From assembly GCA_031398325.1 (NCBI GenBank), contig JANNNB010000053.1, positions 1 to 37,797 of the forward strand: a stretch of 37,797 bases of DNA. Reading direction: 5' to 3'. The notes beneath the pieces were generated by a model, which saw nothing but the letters and a program-made list of their open reading frames with translations, searched no databases and was not told the DNA's origin. Of the stretch, positions 1 through 8,446 are shown piece by piece (the first letter of the stretch is position 1; each line of letters starts with the position of its first letter). The position numbers and the translations under genes are program-made. Source of the stretch: Sva-07 sp031398325. GTDB lineage: Bacteria; Actinomycetota; Acidimicrobiia; Acidimicrobiales; Ilumatobacteraceae.

Positions 1-2
1 AG

Positions 3-758
3 ATGACGCGGGAACTCGGCGGGCAGGTACGGATGGCGGCGTCGGTGCCCCCTCGGTCGGACCTCGAAGCGATCACCCGATGGCTCGCCGACGAGATCAC
101 CCGATTGGGTGTGCGCGTGCATCTCGGCACGCCGGTCGACCCCGACATGATCATCGAGGCGCAACCCGACGAGGTGATCATCGCCACGGGTTCGACGCCG
201 CGCCGACCAGGGTTCCAGCTGTCGGCGCCGTCGGTGCCGATTCCGGGCGCGCACCTCCCCCACGTGTCGACGAGTTGGGAAGTGCTCGGCTTCGGCGGCA
301 GAGCGACCATCGGTCGGCAGGCGGTGGTGGTCGACGACACCGGCACGTTCGAGACGATCTCGGTCGTCGACAAGCTGCTCGCCACCGGCGCGACGGTCAC
401 GGTGGTGAGTCGGCACGAACAACTCGGTGCGATGATCCCCTATCCACCCGCGACGGTCGAGGCGAGCCGGGAACGGCTCTTCGGAGCCGGCGTCGAGTTC
501 GTCCCGTCGATGGCGATCCGGTCGATCGACGCAACCTCGATCACGGCGTTCGGGCTCGGCAACGCGCTCGAGCGCACCTTCGAGGCCGACACGGTGTGCA
601 TCGTCACCTACCACGAACCGAACGACGGGCTCGTCGATCACCTCACGGCGACATTCGACGAGCTGCCGTTCACCGTGACGACGATCGGCAACGCCGACGG
701 AACCGACTCGATCCAGCAGGCGATCCACTCCGCAGCGCGAGCGACCCGCCACCTCTGA
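3..758 (+). CDS. NAD(P)/FAD-dependent oxidoreductase, C-terminal part (old yellow enzyme / 2,4-dienoyl-CoA reductase type), 5' truncated by window
   Basis: The reading frame is open to the left edge, so this is the C-terminal part of a longer protein. The visible part has LGGQVRMA, then VIIATGSTPRRP (about residues 58-69), the usual ATG motif of pyridine-nucleotide disulfide-type flavoproteins, followed by a second Rossmann-like segment (VDKLLATGATVTVVSR). This order matches the C-terminal FAD/NAD(P) half of NADH:flavin oxidoreductases such as 2,4-dienoyl-CoA reductase or trimethylamine dehydrogenase relatives, whose N-terminal TIM barrel carrying FMN and the 4Fe-4S cluster would lie upstream. 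Family known, substrate unknown. The ATG at position 3 is probably internal rather than the true start. Confidence 0.85.
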   Translation: MTRELGGQVRMAASVPPRSDLEAITRWLADEITRLGVRVHLGTPVDPDMIIEAQPDEVIIATGSTPRRPGFQLSAPSVPIPGAHLPHVSTSWEVLGFGGRATIGRQAVVVDDTGTFETISVVDKLLATGATVTVVSRHEQLGAMIPYPPATVEASRERLFGAGVEFVPSMAIRSIDATSITAFGLGNALERTFEADTVCIVTYHEPNDGLVDHLTATFDELPFTVTTIGNADGTDSIQQAIHSAARATRHL

Positions 759-764
759 CAGCGA

Positions 765-872
765 TCAGACGACCCTGCCGGCGAAGGCGGCGATGCGCCG
801 ATATGGGTCGGCATCGGCGGGTGCGGGCTGCTCGGGGCCGAACGCGTCACCGCGCATGTCGTCGACGGCAAG
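765..872 (-). pseudogene. Possible 3' remnant of a TIGR03086-like metal-binding protein
   Basis: On the minus strand a short frame ending in TGA at 765-767 reads DDMRGDAFGPEQPAPADADP followed by a short helix and stop. Its third codon positions are almost all G or C, as in real genes here, and the FGPE-xPxPADADP-xxR pattern resembles the C-terminus of TIGR03086-type (mycothiol-dependent DinB-superfamily) proteins as I remember them. No upstream domain remains, because the DinB gene on the other strand begins at 882. I read it as a leftover gene tail, but the match is short and could be chance. Confidence 0.3.
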
Positions 873-875
873 AAT
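870..875 (+). promoter_or_regulatory. Candidate -10 box (AAGAAT) for leaderless DinB mRNA
   Basis: AAGAAT followed by exactly six bases and the ATG at 882. The same geometry recurs before many genes in the window. The GCAGGG between box and start could alternatively be a weak ribosome binding site. Confidence 0.35.
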
Positions 876-881
876 GCAGGG

Positions 882-1613
882 ATGACGGCCTATTCCGGTA
901 CCGAGGAGTTCGAGGGCGCGACGTTCGTCAGGACGAGCTTTCGAAACGCAAGCCTGAGATCGTGTGACGTCAGCGGGGTGACGATGCGCAGCGTCGACGT
1001 CGACGGGCTCGACATCGACAGCCACGACCTGTTCTTCGGCAGCCTGATCGTCAACGGCGTCGACGTGGTGCCATTCGTGGAAGCGGAGCTCAACCGACGG
1101 TTCCCCGGCCGCGAGCTGCAGACGGCGCAGACGCCCGAGGGGCTACGCGACGCTTGGGTGGCGGTGCAGGCCGCGTGGGAGACGACGGTGACGAACACGC
1201 CACCGGAACTGATCGACGCCCACGTCGAGGACGAGTGGTCGCTGGCCCAGACCCTGCGTCACCTCGTACTGGCCACCGACGCCTGGCTCCGCGGCGGGAT
1301 CATGCGGATGGAGCAGCCGTTCCACGAGATCGGCCTGATCTTCACGGGTGCGGCCGTCATGGGTTTCGACACGTCGATCTTCCGCACTGACGTGCCGGCG
1401 TTCGAGGACATCCTGGCGGTGCGCGCCGAGCGCCAGCAGCTGGTGACCGATTTCCTCGCAACTGCCACGCCGGAACTGCTCGCCGAGGAGCGCGACAACC
1501 CGTGGGGAGGCGAGGACTGGCATCCAACCGTCGGTGACTGCGTGCGCGTCATTCTGGAGGAGGAGTGGGCTCACCTTCGCTACGTCCGGCGAGATCTCTC
1601 CCTCCTGGGGTGA
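882..1613 (+). CDS. DinB-family protein with N-terminal pentapeptide-like segment
   Basis: A 243-residue protein in two parts. Residues about 8-50 follow a pentapeptide-like rhythm (FEGATF, NASLRS, SGVTMRS), then a linker VNGVDVVPFVEAELNRRFPG leads into a DinB-like four-helix bundle. Candidate metal ligands are His127 in LRHLVLATDAWL and His231 in EEEWAHLRYVRRDL, the conserved late His-x3-Arg region of the family. DinB-superfamily proteins bind a divalent metal and often act as thiol (mycothiol or bacillithiol) transferases; the substrate here is unknown. The start at 882 is supported by the -10-like box six bases upstream. It converges on the PhzF gene. Confidence 0.85.
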   Translation: MTAYSGTEEFEGATFVRTSFRNASLRSCDVSGVTMRSVDVDGLDIDSHDLFFGSLIVNGVDVVPFVEAELNRRFPGRELQTAQTPEGLRDAWVAVQAAWETTVTNTPPELIDAHVEDEWSLAQTLRHLVLATDAWLRGGIMRMEQPFHEIGLIFTGAAVMGFDTSIFRTDVPAFEDILAVRAERQQLVTDFLATATPELLAEERDNPWGGEDWHPTVGDCVRVILEEEWAHLRYVRRDLSLLG

Positions 1614-1624
1614 ACGGAAGTAGT

Positions 1625-1653
1625 GCCTGAAGCCGGCGTCTGGCACTTCAGGC
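1625..1653. terminator. Inverted repeat between convergent genes, probable bidirectional terminator
   Basis: GCCTGAAG (1625-1632) and CTTCAGGC (1646-1653) are perfect 8-bp complements around a 13-nt loop, placed between the DinB stop at 1613 and the PhzF stop at 1667. There is no T-run, so termination efficiency is uncertain. An overlapping alternative pairing (AGTGCC with GGCACT) exists. Confidence 0.55.
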
Positions 1654-1666
1654 TGCATCATCGCTG

Positions 1667-2506
1667 CTACGAGTCGATCGTTCCTTCGATCAGGGTACGG
1701 GTGGTGCCCGCGACCCAGATCTGCCCGTCGCCGTCTTCGCTGACGTGGACGCGCCCGGCGCGGCCGAGGGCAGAACCCTGGCCGGCGACGTATGGCGACC
1801 GGAGGCGACCCGACCCGATGAGCCACTGGCCGAGGGAGGCGTTGAGACTGCCCGTGACCGGGTCTTCAGCGGGCAGACCGTCCTTGGGGAAGAACGCGCG
1901 CACCTCGACGTCAGTCTTCGCTCCCGGCGGCTCGGCACCGACGAGTCCGACGAGTCCGACCTTGAACGGCAGGCGGCTCGGATGCGCAGCTCGAACCGCG
2001 TCGGCGGATCGCAGCAGCAACGCCATCCAGCCAGGACCATTGTCGACCCACTGTGAATCCTCGACATCGGACGCGTCGATCTGCATGGCATCGATGACGT
2101 CGGCGACGAGATCGGGTTCGACCGGTCCACTGCGCACGAGCGGCGGCGCCGCGAACGCGAGACGATCGGGGTCGTCGCGAACGGTGATGAGGCCGGCGTC
2201 GCACTCCTGGATCGTCACGCCGGGACGCTGGGGGACCCCGCCGTTGGAACGCCAAGCCCAGCACGTGCCGAGCGTCGGGTGTCCGGCGAACGGCAGCTCC
2301 CCGAACGGAGTCCAGATCCGCACGCGGTAGTCGGCGCCTGGTGACGTCGGGGACAGGACGAATGTCGTCTCGGAGAGATTCGTCCACCGTGCGATCGTCG
2401 CCATTGTCTCGTCGTCGATTCCGTTCGCGTCGAGCACCACGGCCACGGGGTTGCCGAGGTACGGGGACTCGCCGAACACATCGACCTGGACGAAGCGTCG
2501 TGTCAT
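1667..2506 (-). CDS. PhzF family isomerase/epimerase
   Basis: A 279-residue protein beginning MTRRFVQVDVFGESPYLGNP, the standard N-terminus of the PhzF family (diaminopimelate-epimerase fold). The GNPVAVV segment and NLSETTF, which contains the conserved catalytic Glu (about residue 47), are present, as are the second-half motifs FPKDGLPAEDPVTGSLNASLG. Family members isomerise small metabolites by acid/base catalysis; in producers of phenazine PhzF acts on trans-2,3-dihydro-3-hydroxyanthranilate, but no other phenazine gene is here, so the substrate is unknown. Length is typical. It lies 102 bp downstream of an alpha/beta hydrolase on the same strand and may be cotranscribed with it. Confidence 0.93.
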   Translation of the reverse strand: MTRRFVQVDVFGESPYLGNPVAVVLDANGIDDETMATIARWTNLSETTFVLSPTSPGADYRVRIWTPFGELPFAGHPTLGTCWAWRSNGGVPQRPGVTIQECDAGLITVRDDPDRLAFAAPPLVRSGPVEPDLVADVIDAMQIDASDVEDSQWVDNGPGWMALLLRSADAVRAAHPSRLPFKVGLVGLVGAEPPGAKTDVEVRAFFPKDGLPAEDPVTGSLNASLGQWLIGSGRLRSPYVAGQGSALGRAGRVHVSEDGDGQIWVAGTTRTLIEGTIDS

Positions 2507-2608
2507 CCCCCGATTGTGGACCGTGGGCGGTGTCGGGATGCGTGAGCCGTGACGGATGAGACTCGGATCGCTTCGACGAGCGGGTCGTCGAACACCTCAA
2601 CTGAGCCG

Positions 2609-3616
2609 TTACCGGGGTCGCTCCACCGTCGTCGCTGTCGCATTCGCTCGGTGGCCCGACCCCAGGAAGGTCGACACGGCGCGTGCGGCATCGGCCGGGT
2701 CGTCCAACCAGGGCAGGTGGCCGGCATCGGTGACCATCTCGAGAGATGCGTCGCCGAGGAGTCCCACGATGGTCGTGGCAACCTCGACGCCGCCGAACGG
2801 ATCGTCGGCCCCCCAGTAGAAGTACGTCGGGACCTCGACACGTCCCAGGAGGTCGTCGGAGAGCATCAAGGCGGGATGCATCTTTCCGGTCGGTGACACC
2901 AGTGATCCGATGGTGTGCAAGTCGTTGCGCATCGTCGGGGTGTCTCGTTGCAGCGACAGGTACCACTGCATGAAGTCGGCTGAGATGCCGCCGGCATCGA
3001 TGGTCTTGCCGTGGCCGATCTGTCGCAGCATCGACAACGCAGCTCGCTCCGACGTCGGGAGCGACGTGATGAGCCGGCGCAGAGGCCCGATCGCTGCGGC
3101 ACGCATGAATGGCGGCACGACCATGCCGGGTGCGCCGGCCGGGCAGGCCATCTGCACCATCCGGTCGAACCGCTCAGGGGCGATGGCGGCAGCGCGCAGC
3201 GCGAGGAAACCACCGAAGCTCGATGCGACGACGTGCGCCCGCTGGAGGCCCAGTGCGTCGAGAAGGTCGATGACGAACTCGTCGGCAAACGGTCCGAGGT
3301 TGCGCGCGGTGACCTCCAACGGTTCCGACAACCCGGTGCCGGGACGATCGACGATGATGGATCGGAATCCGGGCAGCTGTGCCGCGAGCGGAGCCCAAGT
3401 CGTACCTGCGCTCGGACCGCCGTGCACGTAGATCACCGGCTCGCCGTCTCCCAGCTCCTGGATGCGTACCCGAACTCCGAGCCGCGACAGTTCGACCCAA
3501 CGTTGCGTGGGTCGCGACCCGAGGGACCGCCACAGGCGATTCTCGGCTTGCTGGTACGCGACTTCCTGGTCGCGATTCGTTGCGGCTCGGCGGGCTTGCC
3601 TGCGTGAAATGGTCAT
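2609..3616 (-). CDS. Alpha/beta hydrolase
   Basis: A 335-residue hydrolase from the chosen ATG at 3616, which has GAGGAG just upstream; the frame stays open to 3781, but that extension is compositionally odd and overlaps the divergent promoter region. The oxyanion-hole motif HGGPSAGTTW lies near residue 65. The nucleophile elbow reads ASSFGG with Ser133, so the first Gly of GxSxG is Ala. The acid is probably Asp271 or Asp272 in GADDPF, and the base His300 in DAGHLPW. These fit esterase/epoxide-hydrolase-like enzymes acting on small organic substrates; the substrate cannot be read from sequence. The ribosome binding site lies inside an inverted repeat (3618-3645). Confidence 0.9.
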   Translation of the reverse strand: MTISRRQARRAATNRDQEVAYQQAENRLWRSLGSRPTQRWVELSRLGVRVRIQELGDGEPVIYVHGGPSAGTTWAPLAAQLPGFRSIIVDRPGTGLSEPLEVTARNLGPFADEFVIDLLDALGLQRAHVVASSFGGFLALRAAAIAPERFDRMVQMACPAGAPGMVVPPFMRAAAIGPLRRLITSLPTSERAALSMLRQIGHGKTIDAGGISADFMQWYLSLQRDTPTMRNDLHTIGSLVSPTGKMHPALMLSDDLLGRVEVPTYFYWGADDPFGGVEVATTIVGLLGDASLEMVTDAGHLPWLDDPADAARAVSTFLGSGHRANATATTVERPR

Positions 3617-3617
3617 G

Positions 3618-3645
3618 AGAACTCCTCGTGATGTAGCGGAGTTCT
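3618..3645 (-). promoter_or_regulatory. Inverted repeat covering the ribosome binding site of the hydrolase gene
   Basis: AGAACTCC (3618-3625) and GGAGTTCT (3638-3645) are perfect 8-bp complements separated by 12 bases. Read on the minus strand, the second arm contains the GGAG of the hydrolase ribosome binding site, one base before the ATG. In mRNA this could fold and hide the site; in DNA it could be an operator. Confidence 0.5.
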
Positions 3646-3779
3646 GATCGTGCGGGTCGCGGCTTGCAAGGTGCTGGACGTCGACTGGACATCGTCGGGG
3701 CCGCCGTGGCGCACCAGGCGACACGGGTGTGCAAGCCGTTCGCAAGCAGATGTCGAGAGGCGCCCCGCACCGTGGAGGC

Positions 3780-5549
3780 ATGAAAGCTCATCACGTTCTC
3801 CGGACCACCACCGTCGTACTGGCCATGACCGGGTCGCTCCTGACGGGCTGCAGCGAATCGACCGGCTCCGGGTCACCGTCGAGCACGATGGAGCCACCGT
3901 CGGCACCGGCGATGCCCGGCCTCAGGGTGGCCGACCTCGCCGAACTCGCACCGAAGGGTTCGGACGACATCCTGCCGGTCCTGTCGGAGGCCAGCCGTGC
4001 CGCAGCCGACGACCTGTTGACCCAGGTCGGCATCGTCGAACTGCTCCCCAGCGCGCCGGAGATGCTCGACGTCCTGGGTGCCCGGGTCACCGAGACCGCT
4101 GCCGCGCAGGTATCCGTCGGGTCGGCGGAGCCTGCCGGCTTTCGCCGACCGCCCGTCGCACACGGCGTCACCCGACACCCGTCCGCGTCACCGGCCGCCC
4201 TTTCGAATCGCGGCGCCGGCCTCGGGCTGACGGCGCTCGGTGCAGGGATCGCGACGTCGTTGTCGAGGGGTGCCGACGGCAATCCGGTCAACGACGACCA
4301 GACGATCAACTACGGAGAACCCGTCAACTTCGGAGACCGCGAGAACGGGACGCCAGCCGTCCAGATGAAGCTCGTCAATGGCACGATGGAGATGCGGATC
4401 CTGAACCGCGGTTCGGAGCCCGTCGATGGAGGCCAGATGTCCGTCGACCTCGACGTTCGTGGTGTGGTCGACGCGTGCCCATCCGCCGACGGGACCGTCA
4501 CGGCCGCGCTGTCGGTCGACGTCCGGATCGAGGCGGTCGCCGGCGCGTCGACCGCGGGTGGTCGGTACTCGATGGAGCTCGACATCTCGGCATCGGTCGA
4601 CGACGCCGCCAGTCTCACCGAGACCGTCGTCGACGTCTTCGGTTCGTCCAGCGACACGACCACGACGACGTCGGACGATGCCGGGACCGACATCGACGGG
4701 TGGTTCGTCGAGGGCGGATCACGGACGACCATCGCCGGACGCGTCGCCGATGGCCTGACGGTGACCGACGTGGAGGATGCACGGTTCACACGTTGGAGCG
4801 CGAACGCCGACGAAGCAGCCGCCAACAGGTTCCTCCTCCAACAGTCGTCGGCTGCGACGGCGGTCGCGGCGCTGACCATGGCCAGCGCCGAGGAGTTCTG
4901 GCGCGGAGGTGCCTGTGTCGACGTGCAGCTGCTGCCGGCCGGCGACCCAGCCGCCGTGCAGCCCGGCGACGAGGTTCTGATCGCGATCGAGGCGACGTCG
5001 GTCGTCGACGGTCAGCCGATCGACGCACCGGCAACCGCCGTCGCCACCGCAACCGGCGGGTCGGTCACCCCGCCCGACACCGCGCAGGAGCTTCCGGCGG
5101 ACGTGATCTATGCCGTACCCGAGGATGGCTCCGACGGGGAGGTCACCGGCCGGGTCACGTCGCGGCGCGGGATCGGTGTCTCGACGTTGCCGTTCACGAC
5201 GGTCGAGGCGTTCGTGGTCGACGGCCAGCTCGACGTGTTCCACGCCTCCGGTACGAAATGCGGCGGGGTCGAGGGCGCTTGGGAACTTGCGCTCACCGCC
5301 GACTTCCAGGGCTACCCGTTCACGGGCACGCTGCGCTTCGACCTCTCGCCTGCGGGAACGGGGACCTACACGCTGATCGGTTCCACGAGCGGCGGTGGCA
5401 TCACGGTCGACCAGACCGGAACCGGAACCGTCGAGACCGTCGTCGCGTCCAACGGTCAGCAACTGATCTTCACCGGCAGCGCCTGGACCGGCGGGCCGAG
5501 CGGTGTCCGATCGATCGAGGCCGGCATCGTCGCTGACGCCGCGTGCTGA
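3780..5549 (+). CDS. Large secreted lipoprotein of unknown function
   Basis: From the ATG at 3780 the product is 589 residues and opens with a lipoprotein signal: a short basic stretch, a hydrophobic core (TTTVVLAMTGSLL) and lipobox LLTGC, with the lipidated Cys about residue 24, followed by a Ser/Gly/Pro-rich linker. The frame extends to 3729, but the extra residues would spoil the signal peptide. The mature part is rich in Thr, Asp and Val and beta-strand-like, with no enzyme motif I recognise. A C-terminal section after about residue 480 (CGGVEGAWELAL, then YPFTGTLRFDLSP and GTGTYTLIGS) looks like a separate beta domain. GGAGG lies only one base before the start, which is unusually close. 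I infer a surface-anchored protein; function unknown. Confidence 0.8.
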   Translation: MKAHHVLRTTTVVLAMTGSLLTGCSESTGSGSPSSTMEPPSAPAMPGLRVADLAELAPKGSDDILPVLSEASRAAADDLLTQVGIVELLPSAPEMLDVLGARVTETAAAQVSVGSAEPAGFRRPPVAHGVTRHPSASPAALSNRGAGLGLTALGAGIATSLSRGADGNPVNDDQTINYGEPVNFGDRENGTPAVQMKLVNGTMEMRILNRGSEPVDGGQMSVDLDVRGVVDACPSADGTVTAALSVDVRIEAVAGASTAGGRYSMELDISASVDDAASLTETVVDVFGSSSDTTTTTSDDAGTDIDGWFVEGGSRTTIAGRVADGLTVTDVEDARFTRWSANADEAAANRFLLQQSSAATAVAALTMASAEEFWRGGACVDVQLLPAGDPAAVQPGDEVLIAIEATSVVDGQPIDAPATAVATATGGSVTPPDTAQELPADVIYAVPEDGSDGEVTGRVTSRRGIGVSTLPFTTVEAFVVDGQLDVFHASGTKCGGVEGAWELALTADFQGYPFTGTLRFDLSPAGTGTYTLIGSTSGGGITVDQTGTGTVETVVASNGQQLIFTGSAWTGGPSGVRSIEAGIVADAAC

Positions 5550-5667
5550 GGAATCCGGCTCGACACACGTCGGTTTCGGTCGTTGTCGGGATGGGCCTTC
5601 GCAGTTCCTTCGAACGACGCTGCGAGACTTCCGGCGACGAGCGCTCGCATAGTGTTCGGGGAACACC

Positions 5668-6735
5668 ATGCGCTACGGAATCTGCGTTGCTTCACGACCC
5701 GAGGACATCGACTACGTCGTCGAGGCCGAGCGGCTCGGCTTCACCCACGCCTGGTTGGCCGACAGTCAGATGATCTGGAGCGACGTCTACGCGATGCTCG
5801 CGTTGGCTGCGGTCCGCACGTCGACGATCAACGTCGGCACCGGTGTGGCCGTCGCTGGAACGAGGCTTGCGCCGGTCACCGCGGCGGCGATCGGGACGAT
5901 CAACCAACTCGCGCCCGGCCGTACCTTCTGCGGCATCGGAACCGGCAACACGGCGATGCGGATCATGGGACACAAGCCGCAACCCATCGCCGAGTTCGAC
6001 GACTATCTCGGTGTTCTCACCTCCCTGCTTCGTGGCGACGAGGTGGACTACACGCTCGACGGTCGCACCGCGCCGATCAAGCACCTGATGCCCGACGACG
6101 GTTTCGTCCGGCACGATCCGGTTCCGCCTGTCTACGTGTCGGCGTTCGGTCCGCGTGCCCTCGGTCTCGCGGCCCGACACGGCAACGGCCTGATCACCTC
6201 GGTGCCGCCCGACCCGGCGGCGGTGCGGAGTGTGCGAAACACCATCACCGACGTTCGCGACGAACTCGGTTTGCCGGTCGACCGATCATCGTTCCCGATC
6301 GCCACGCTCACGACGATCACCGTGCTGGAGGCGGGTGAGGCCGTCGACTCCGATCGCGTGAAGCGGCAGGTCGGTGCCTTCGCGATCGCCGCTCTGCACT
6401 ACTGCTACGAGCAGTTCACCCAGTTCGGGCGTCGACCGCCAGCGCACCTACGCGACATCTGGGAGGGGTACGTCTCCGAAGTCGAACAGACCCCGCCGGA
6501 GCGTCGCCACCTGCGGACGCACCTCGGACACAACTGCTGGGTGATCCCGGAGGAAGAGCGCTTCGTCACCAAGGAGCTGATCGAGCGCTCGTGCCTCGTC
6601 GGCACTGCCGACCAGTTGCGCGAGCGGGTCGCCGAACTCGACGACGCTGGGCTCGACCAGATCGTTCTGCTTCCACCGCTCGATGCCAAAGAAGCAGTGA
6701 TCACCGATGTTGCCCGAGAATTGATCGCACGATGA
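5668..6735 (+). CDS. LLM-class flavin-dependent oxidoreductase (F420-type)
   Basis: A 355-residue luciferase-like monooxygenase family protein, TIM-barrel fold. The N-terminus MRYGICVASRPEDIDYVVEA and GFTHAWLADSQM match the first two strands, and QLAPGRTFCGIGTGN around residues 81-95 is the conserved beta-strand/loop region after the cofactor site. FGPRALGLAARHGNG is the usual late motif. In actinobacteria this subgroup commonly uses coenzyme F420 (methylene-H4MPT reductase-like) rather than FMN; which cofactor applies here is inference. GGGGAA lies upstream of the start. It stands alone and converges on the SCO6745-type gene. Confidence 0.9.
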   Translation: MRYGICVASRPEDIDYVVEAERLGFTHAWLADSQMIWSDVYAMLALAAVRTSTINVGTGVAVAGTRLAPVTAAAIGTINQLAPGRTFCGIGTGNTAMRIMGHKPQPIAEFDDYLGVLTSLLRGDEVDYTLDGRTAPIKHLMPDDGFVRHDPVPPVYVSAFGPRALGLAARHGNGLITSVPPDPAAVRSVRNTITDVRDELGLPVDRSSFPIATLTTITVLEAGEAVDSDRVKRQVGAFAIAALHYCYEQFTQFGRRPPAHLRDIWEGYVSEVEQTPPERRHLRTHLGHNCWVIPEEERFVTKELIERSCLVGTADQLRERVAELDDAGLDQIVLLPPLDAKEAVITDVARELIAR

Positions 6736-6765
6736 CGGTGGACGGTCTTCGTCACAAACCATCCG

Positions 6766-7635
6766 TCAGGTTGGCCAGGTGACCCGTGCCGGGTAGCCGC
6801 CGTCGGCGACGATCAGGTCGCACCAGGGGCCCAGCAGATCGAACAGCCGCTGGGCATCCGACCCGAGCGCCGCCACCAGGCGACCCTCCATCCGATCCGT
6901 CGCCTCGTCGATCTCCTCGCGCAGCCCTCGACCGGCGTCCGTCAACTCGTCTCCGTCGAGCAGACCCCGTGAGCGGAGCCGATCGCATGCAGCGTCGAGT
7001 TCGTCCTCGGTCCAGCCTCGTGAGCGCACCCACGACTTCAGCGGCTGATTGCGCCACGGGTCGGTGAGCACACCGATCTCGCACGCGTCGAGGTCGGCGC
7101 CGACCCACGCCGCGATGTGGCTGTCACCTCGGTGCTCGCGTACGAGGTCGGTCGCGCGCCAGAACGCACCCATCGGATCGTCGGGGTACCCGAGCGACAG
7201 CAACCCGGAGAACAGGGCGCGCCCCTCACCCGGAGCGGCATCGACCATTCGCTGCAACACCTCCGTTGCCCAACCCAGACCCTCGGGTTCGTCGCCGATG
7301 AATCGACGCAACGAGGCGACACCGCCGCGTTCGCGTGCGGCGAGCACTGTCGGTTGATCGGCGCGGCGCCAGCCGTCGGCGACCGCAGCGACCACCATCG
7401 GGCGCTTGAACACGCCGAACGCCGAAGCAACGAGGTGTCCGTCGACGTTCGGGCCGAGGCACGCCCCACGGCTCGTGAAGTAGGCGACCATGTCCGGGTA
7501 GTGCACCTTGCCGGACGACCGTGTCGATGGGTCGAACCCGATCGCGTGGTACGCGGCGTGGACCTCGGGGGCGAAGTAGATGTTGGCCGCGATCGGTTCG
7601 ACGACATCCCAGATCCGGCGGGCAACGTTGGTCAT
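6766..7635 (-). CDS. SCO6745 (SalK-like) family winged-helix protein
   Basis: From ATG 7635 the protein has 289 residues, the normal size for this actinobacterial family. The N-terminus (ARRIWDVVEPIAANIYFAPE) is typical, followed by YFTSRGACLG and AFGVF in the N-terminal half, and the C-terminal section (WTEDELDAACDRLRSRGLL) is winged-helix-like. The family is known as SalK-like or SCO6745-like; its biochemical role is not established. A -10-like TACGGT box eight bases upstream of the ATG supports this start over upstream ones at up to 7797. Confidence 0.85.
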   Translation of the reverse strand: MTNVARRIWDVVEPIAANIYFAPEVHAAYHAIGFDPSTRSSGKVHYPDMVAYFTSRGACLGPNVDGHLVASAFGVFKRPMVVAAVADGWRRADQPTVLAARERGGVASLRRFIGDEPEGLGWATEVLQRMVDAAPGEGRALFSGLLSLGYPDDPMGAFWRATDLVREHRGDSHIAAWVGADLDACEIGVLTDPWRNQPLKSWVRSRGWTEDELDAACDRLRSRGLLDGDELTDAGRGLREEIDEATDRMEGRLVAALGSDAQRLFDLLGPWCDLIVADGGYPARVTWPT

Positions 7636-7643
7636 GACCCGGC

Positions 7644-7649
7644 ACCGTA
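7644..7649 (-). promoter_or_regulatory. Candidate -10 box (TACGGT) for leaderless mRNA
   Basis: TACGGT on the minus strand, eight bases before the ATG at 7635, with no ribosome binding site between. This decides the start of the SCO6745-type gene. The rest of the gap up to 7900 holds nothing I recognise. Confidence 0.45.
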
Positions 7650-7899
7650 CCGATCGACACTGCGGAGCGCCGAGCCCTCCCGCCGACTTCGACATGGTCG
7701 CGCCCGTCGACCTGGAAGGCGTTGGAGACGGTTTGCAAGATGCGTGGCGAGACGCTGATGCCGCTCGAGCCACTCCTGCCGACGATCGTCGGCCCAACCG
7801 ATCGCTAGACCGGCTCGACGTATTACAGTTTCATGTCGGAATGATGGCGGACGCGCTACAGTTCGACAACCCACCGACTGCGGGCGCGATCGGAATGTC

Positions 7900-8424
7900 A
7901 TGCATCTCGCTGTCCCGCACATCTCCAGTCGACCCCTCCGACACAACCTCGGCGCTTTCGGCATGACCGCTGCACTGGGATTGTTCAGCGTGGGCGGTCT
8001 CGCCAACCGGTGTGCTCCTGCGCCCCCGCCGATCGTGCAGGTCGCCGATGTCCAGCAGCCGGTCGTCGACTCGGCGAACGCGTATCGGGCCCAATCGGGT
8101 GTCGGCGCGGTCGCTGTCGACCAACGCTTGACCAATGCCGCACAGAGCCACGCCAACGACATGGCTGCGCGATCCGTCATGACCCACACGGGCGCAGGCG
8201 GAACGAATCCCGGCCAACGGATCGACGCGGCTGGCTACGGCTGTACGACCTGGGCCGAGAACGTGGCCGCCGGCCAGACCAGTCCCAGCCAGGTGATCAA
8301 CGCCTGGATCAACAGTTCTGGCCACCGGGCCAACATTCTCAACGCCAACATGGTCGACATCGGTGTGGCCGCCGCCGTGGGCGCGAACGGTGTCACCTAC
8401 TGGGCCATGGTGCTGGCAGCCTGA
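7900..8424 (+). CDS. Secreted CAP-domain (SCP/PR-1-like) protein
   Basis: A 174-residue protein with an N-terminal basic and hydrophobic stretch (LRHNLGAFGMTAALGLFSVG) that acts as a secretion signal, ending near a Pro-rich APAPPP segment. The rest is a compact CAP domain: NAYRAQSGVGAV, then HANDMAARSVMTH containing the first conserved His, ENVAAGQ with the conserved Glu, and AWINSSGHRANILN with the second His. These residues form the usual CAP cavity. Bacterial CAP proteins are extracellular with mostly unknown function; some bind lipids or metal. Only a weak GGAA precedes the ATG. Confidence 0.9.
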   Translation: MHLAVPHISSRPLRHNLGAFGMTAALGLFSVGGLANRCAPAPPPIVQVADVQQPVVDSANAYRAQSGVGAVAVDQRLTNAAQSHANDMAARSVMTHTGAGGTNPGQRIDAAGYGCTTWAENVAAGQTSPSQVINAWINSSGHRANILNANMVDIGVAAAVGANGVTYWAMVLAA

Positions 8425-8446
8425 CGCCGCTGACACGTCGTGTGAC

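Noticed and set aside
3650..5536. A long alternate frame over the lipoprotein gene, extremely rich in Arg
   Set aside because: It is a shadow of the lipoprotein frame, which has a clear signal peptide and lipobox.
7650..7899. GC-rich stretch upstream of the CAP gene with partly coding-like third positions on the minus strand
   Set aside because: No recognisable protein motif, an in-frame stop near 7805 and no start; probably promoter DNA for two divergent genes.
8431..8445. ACACGTCGTGT palindrome after the CAP gene
   Set aside because: Arms are only five bases and it lies directly beside the TetR remnant; not distinguishable from chance or a weak terminator.
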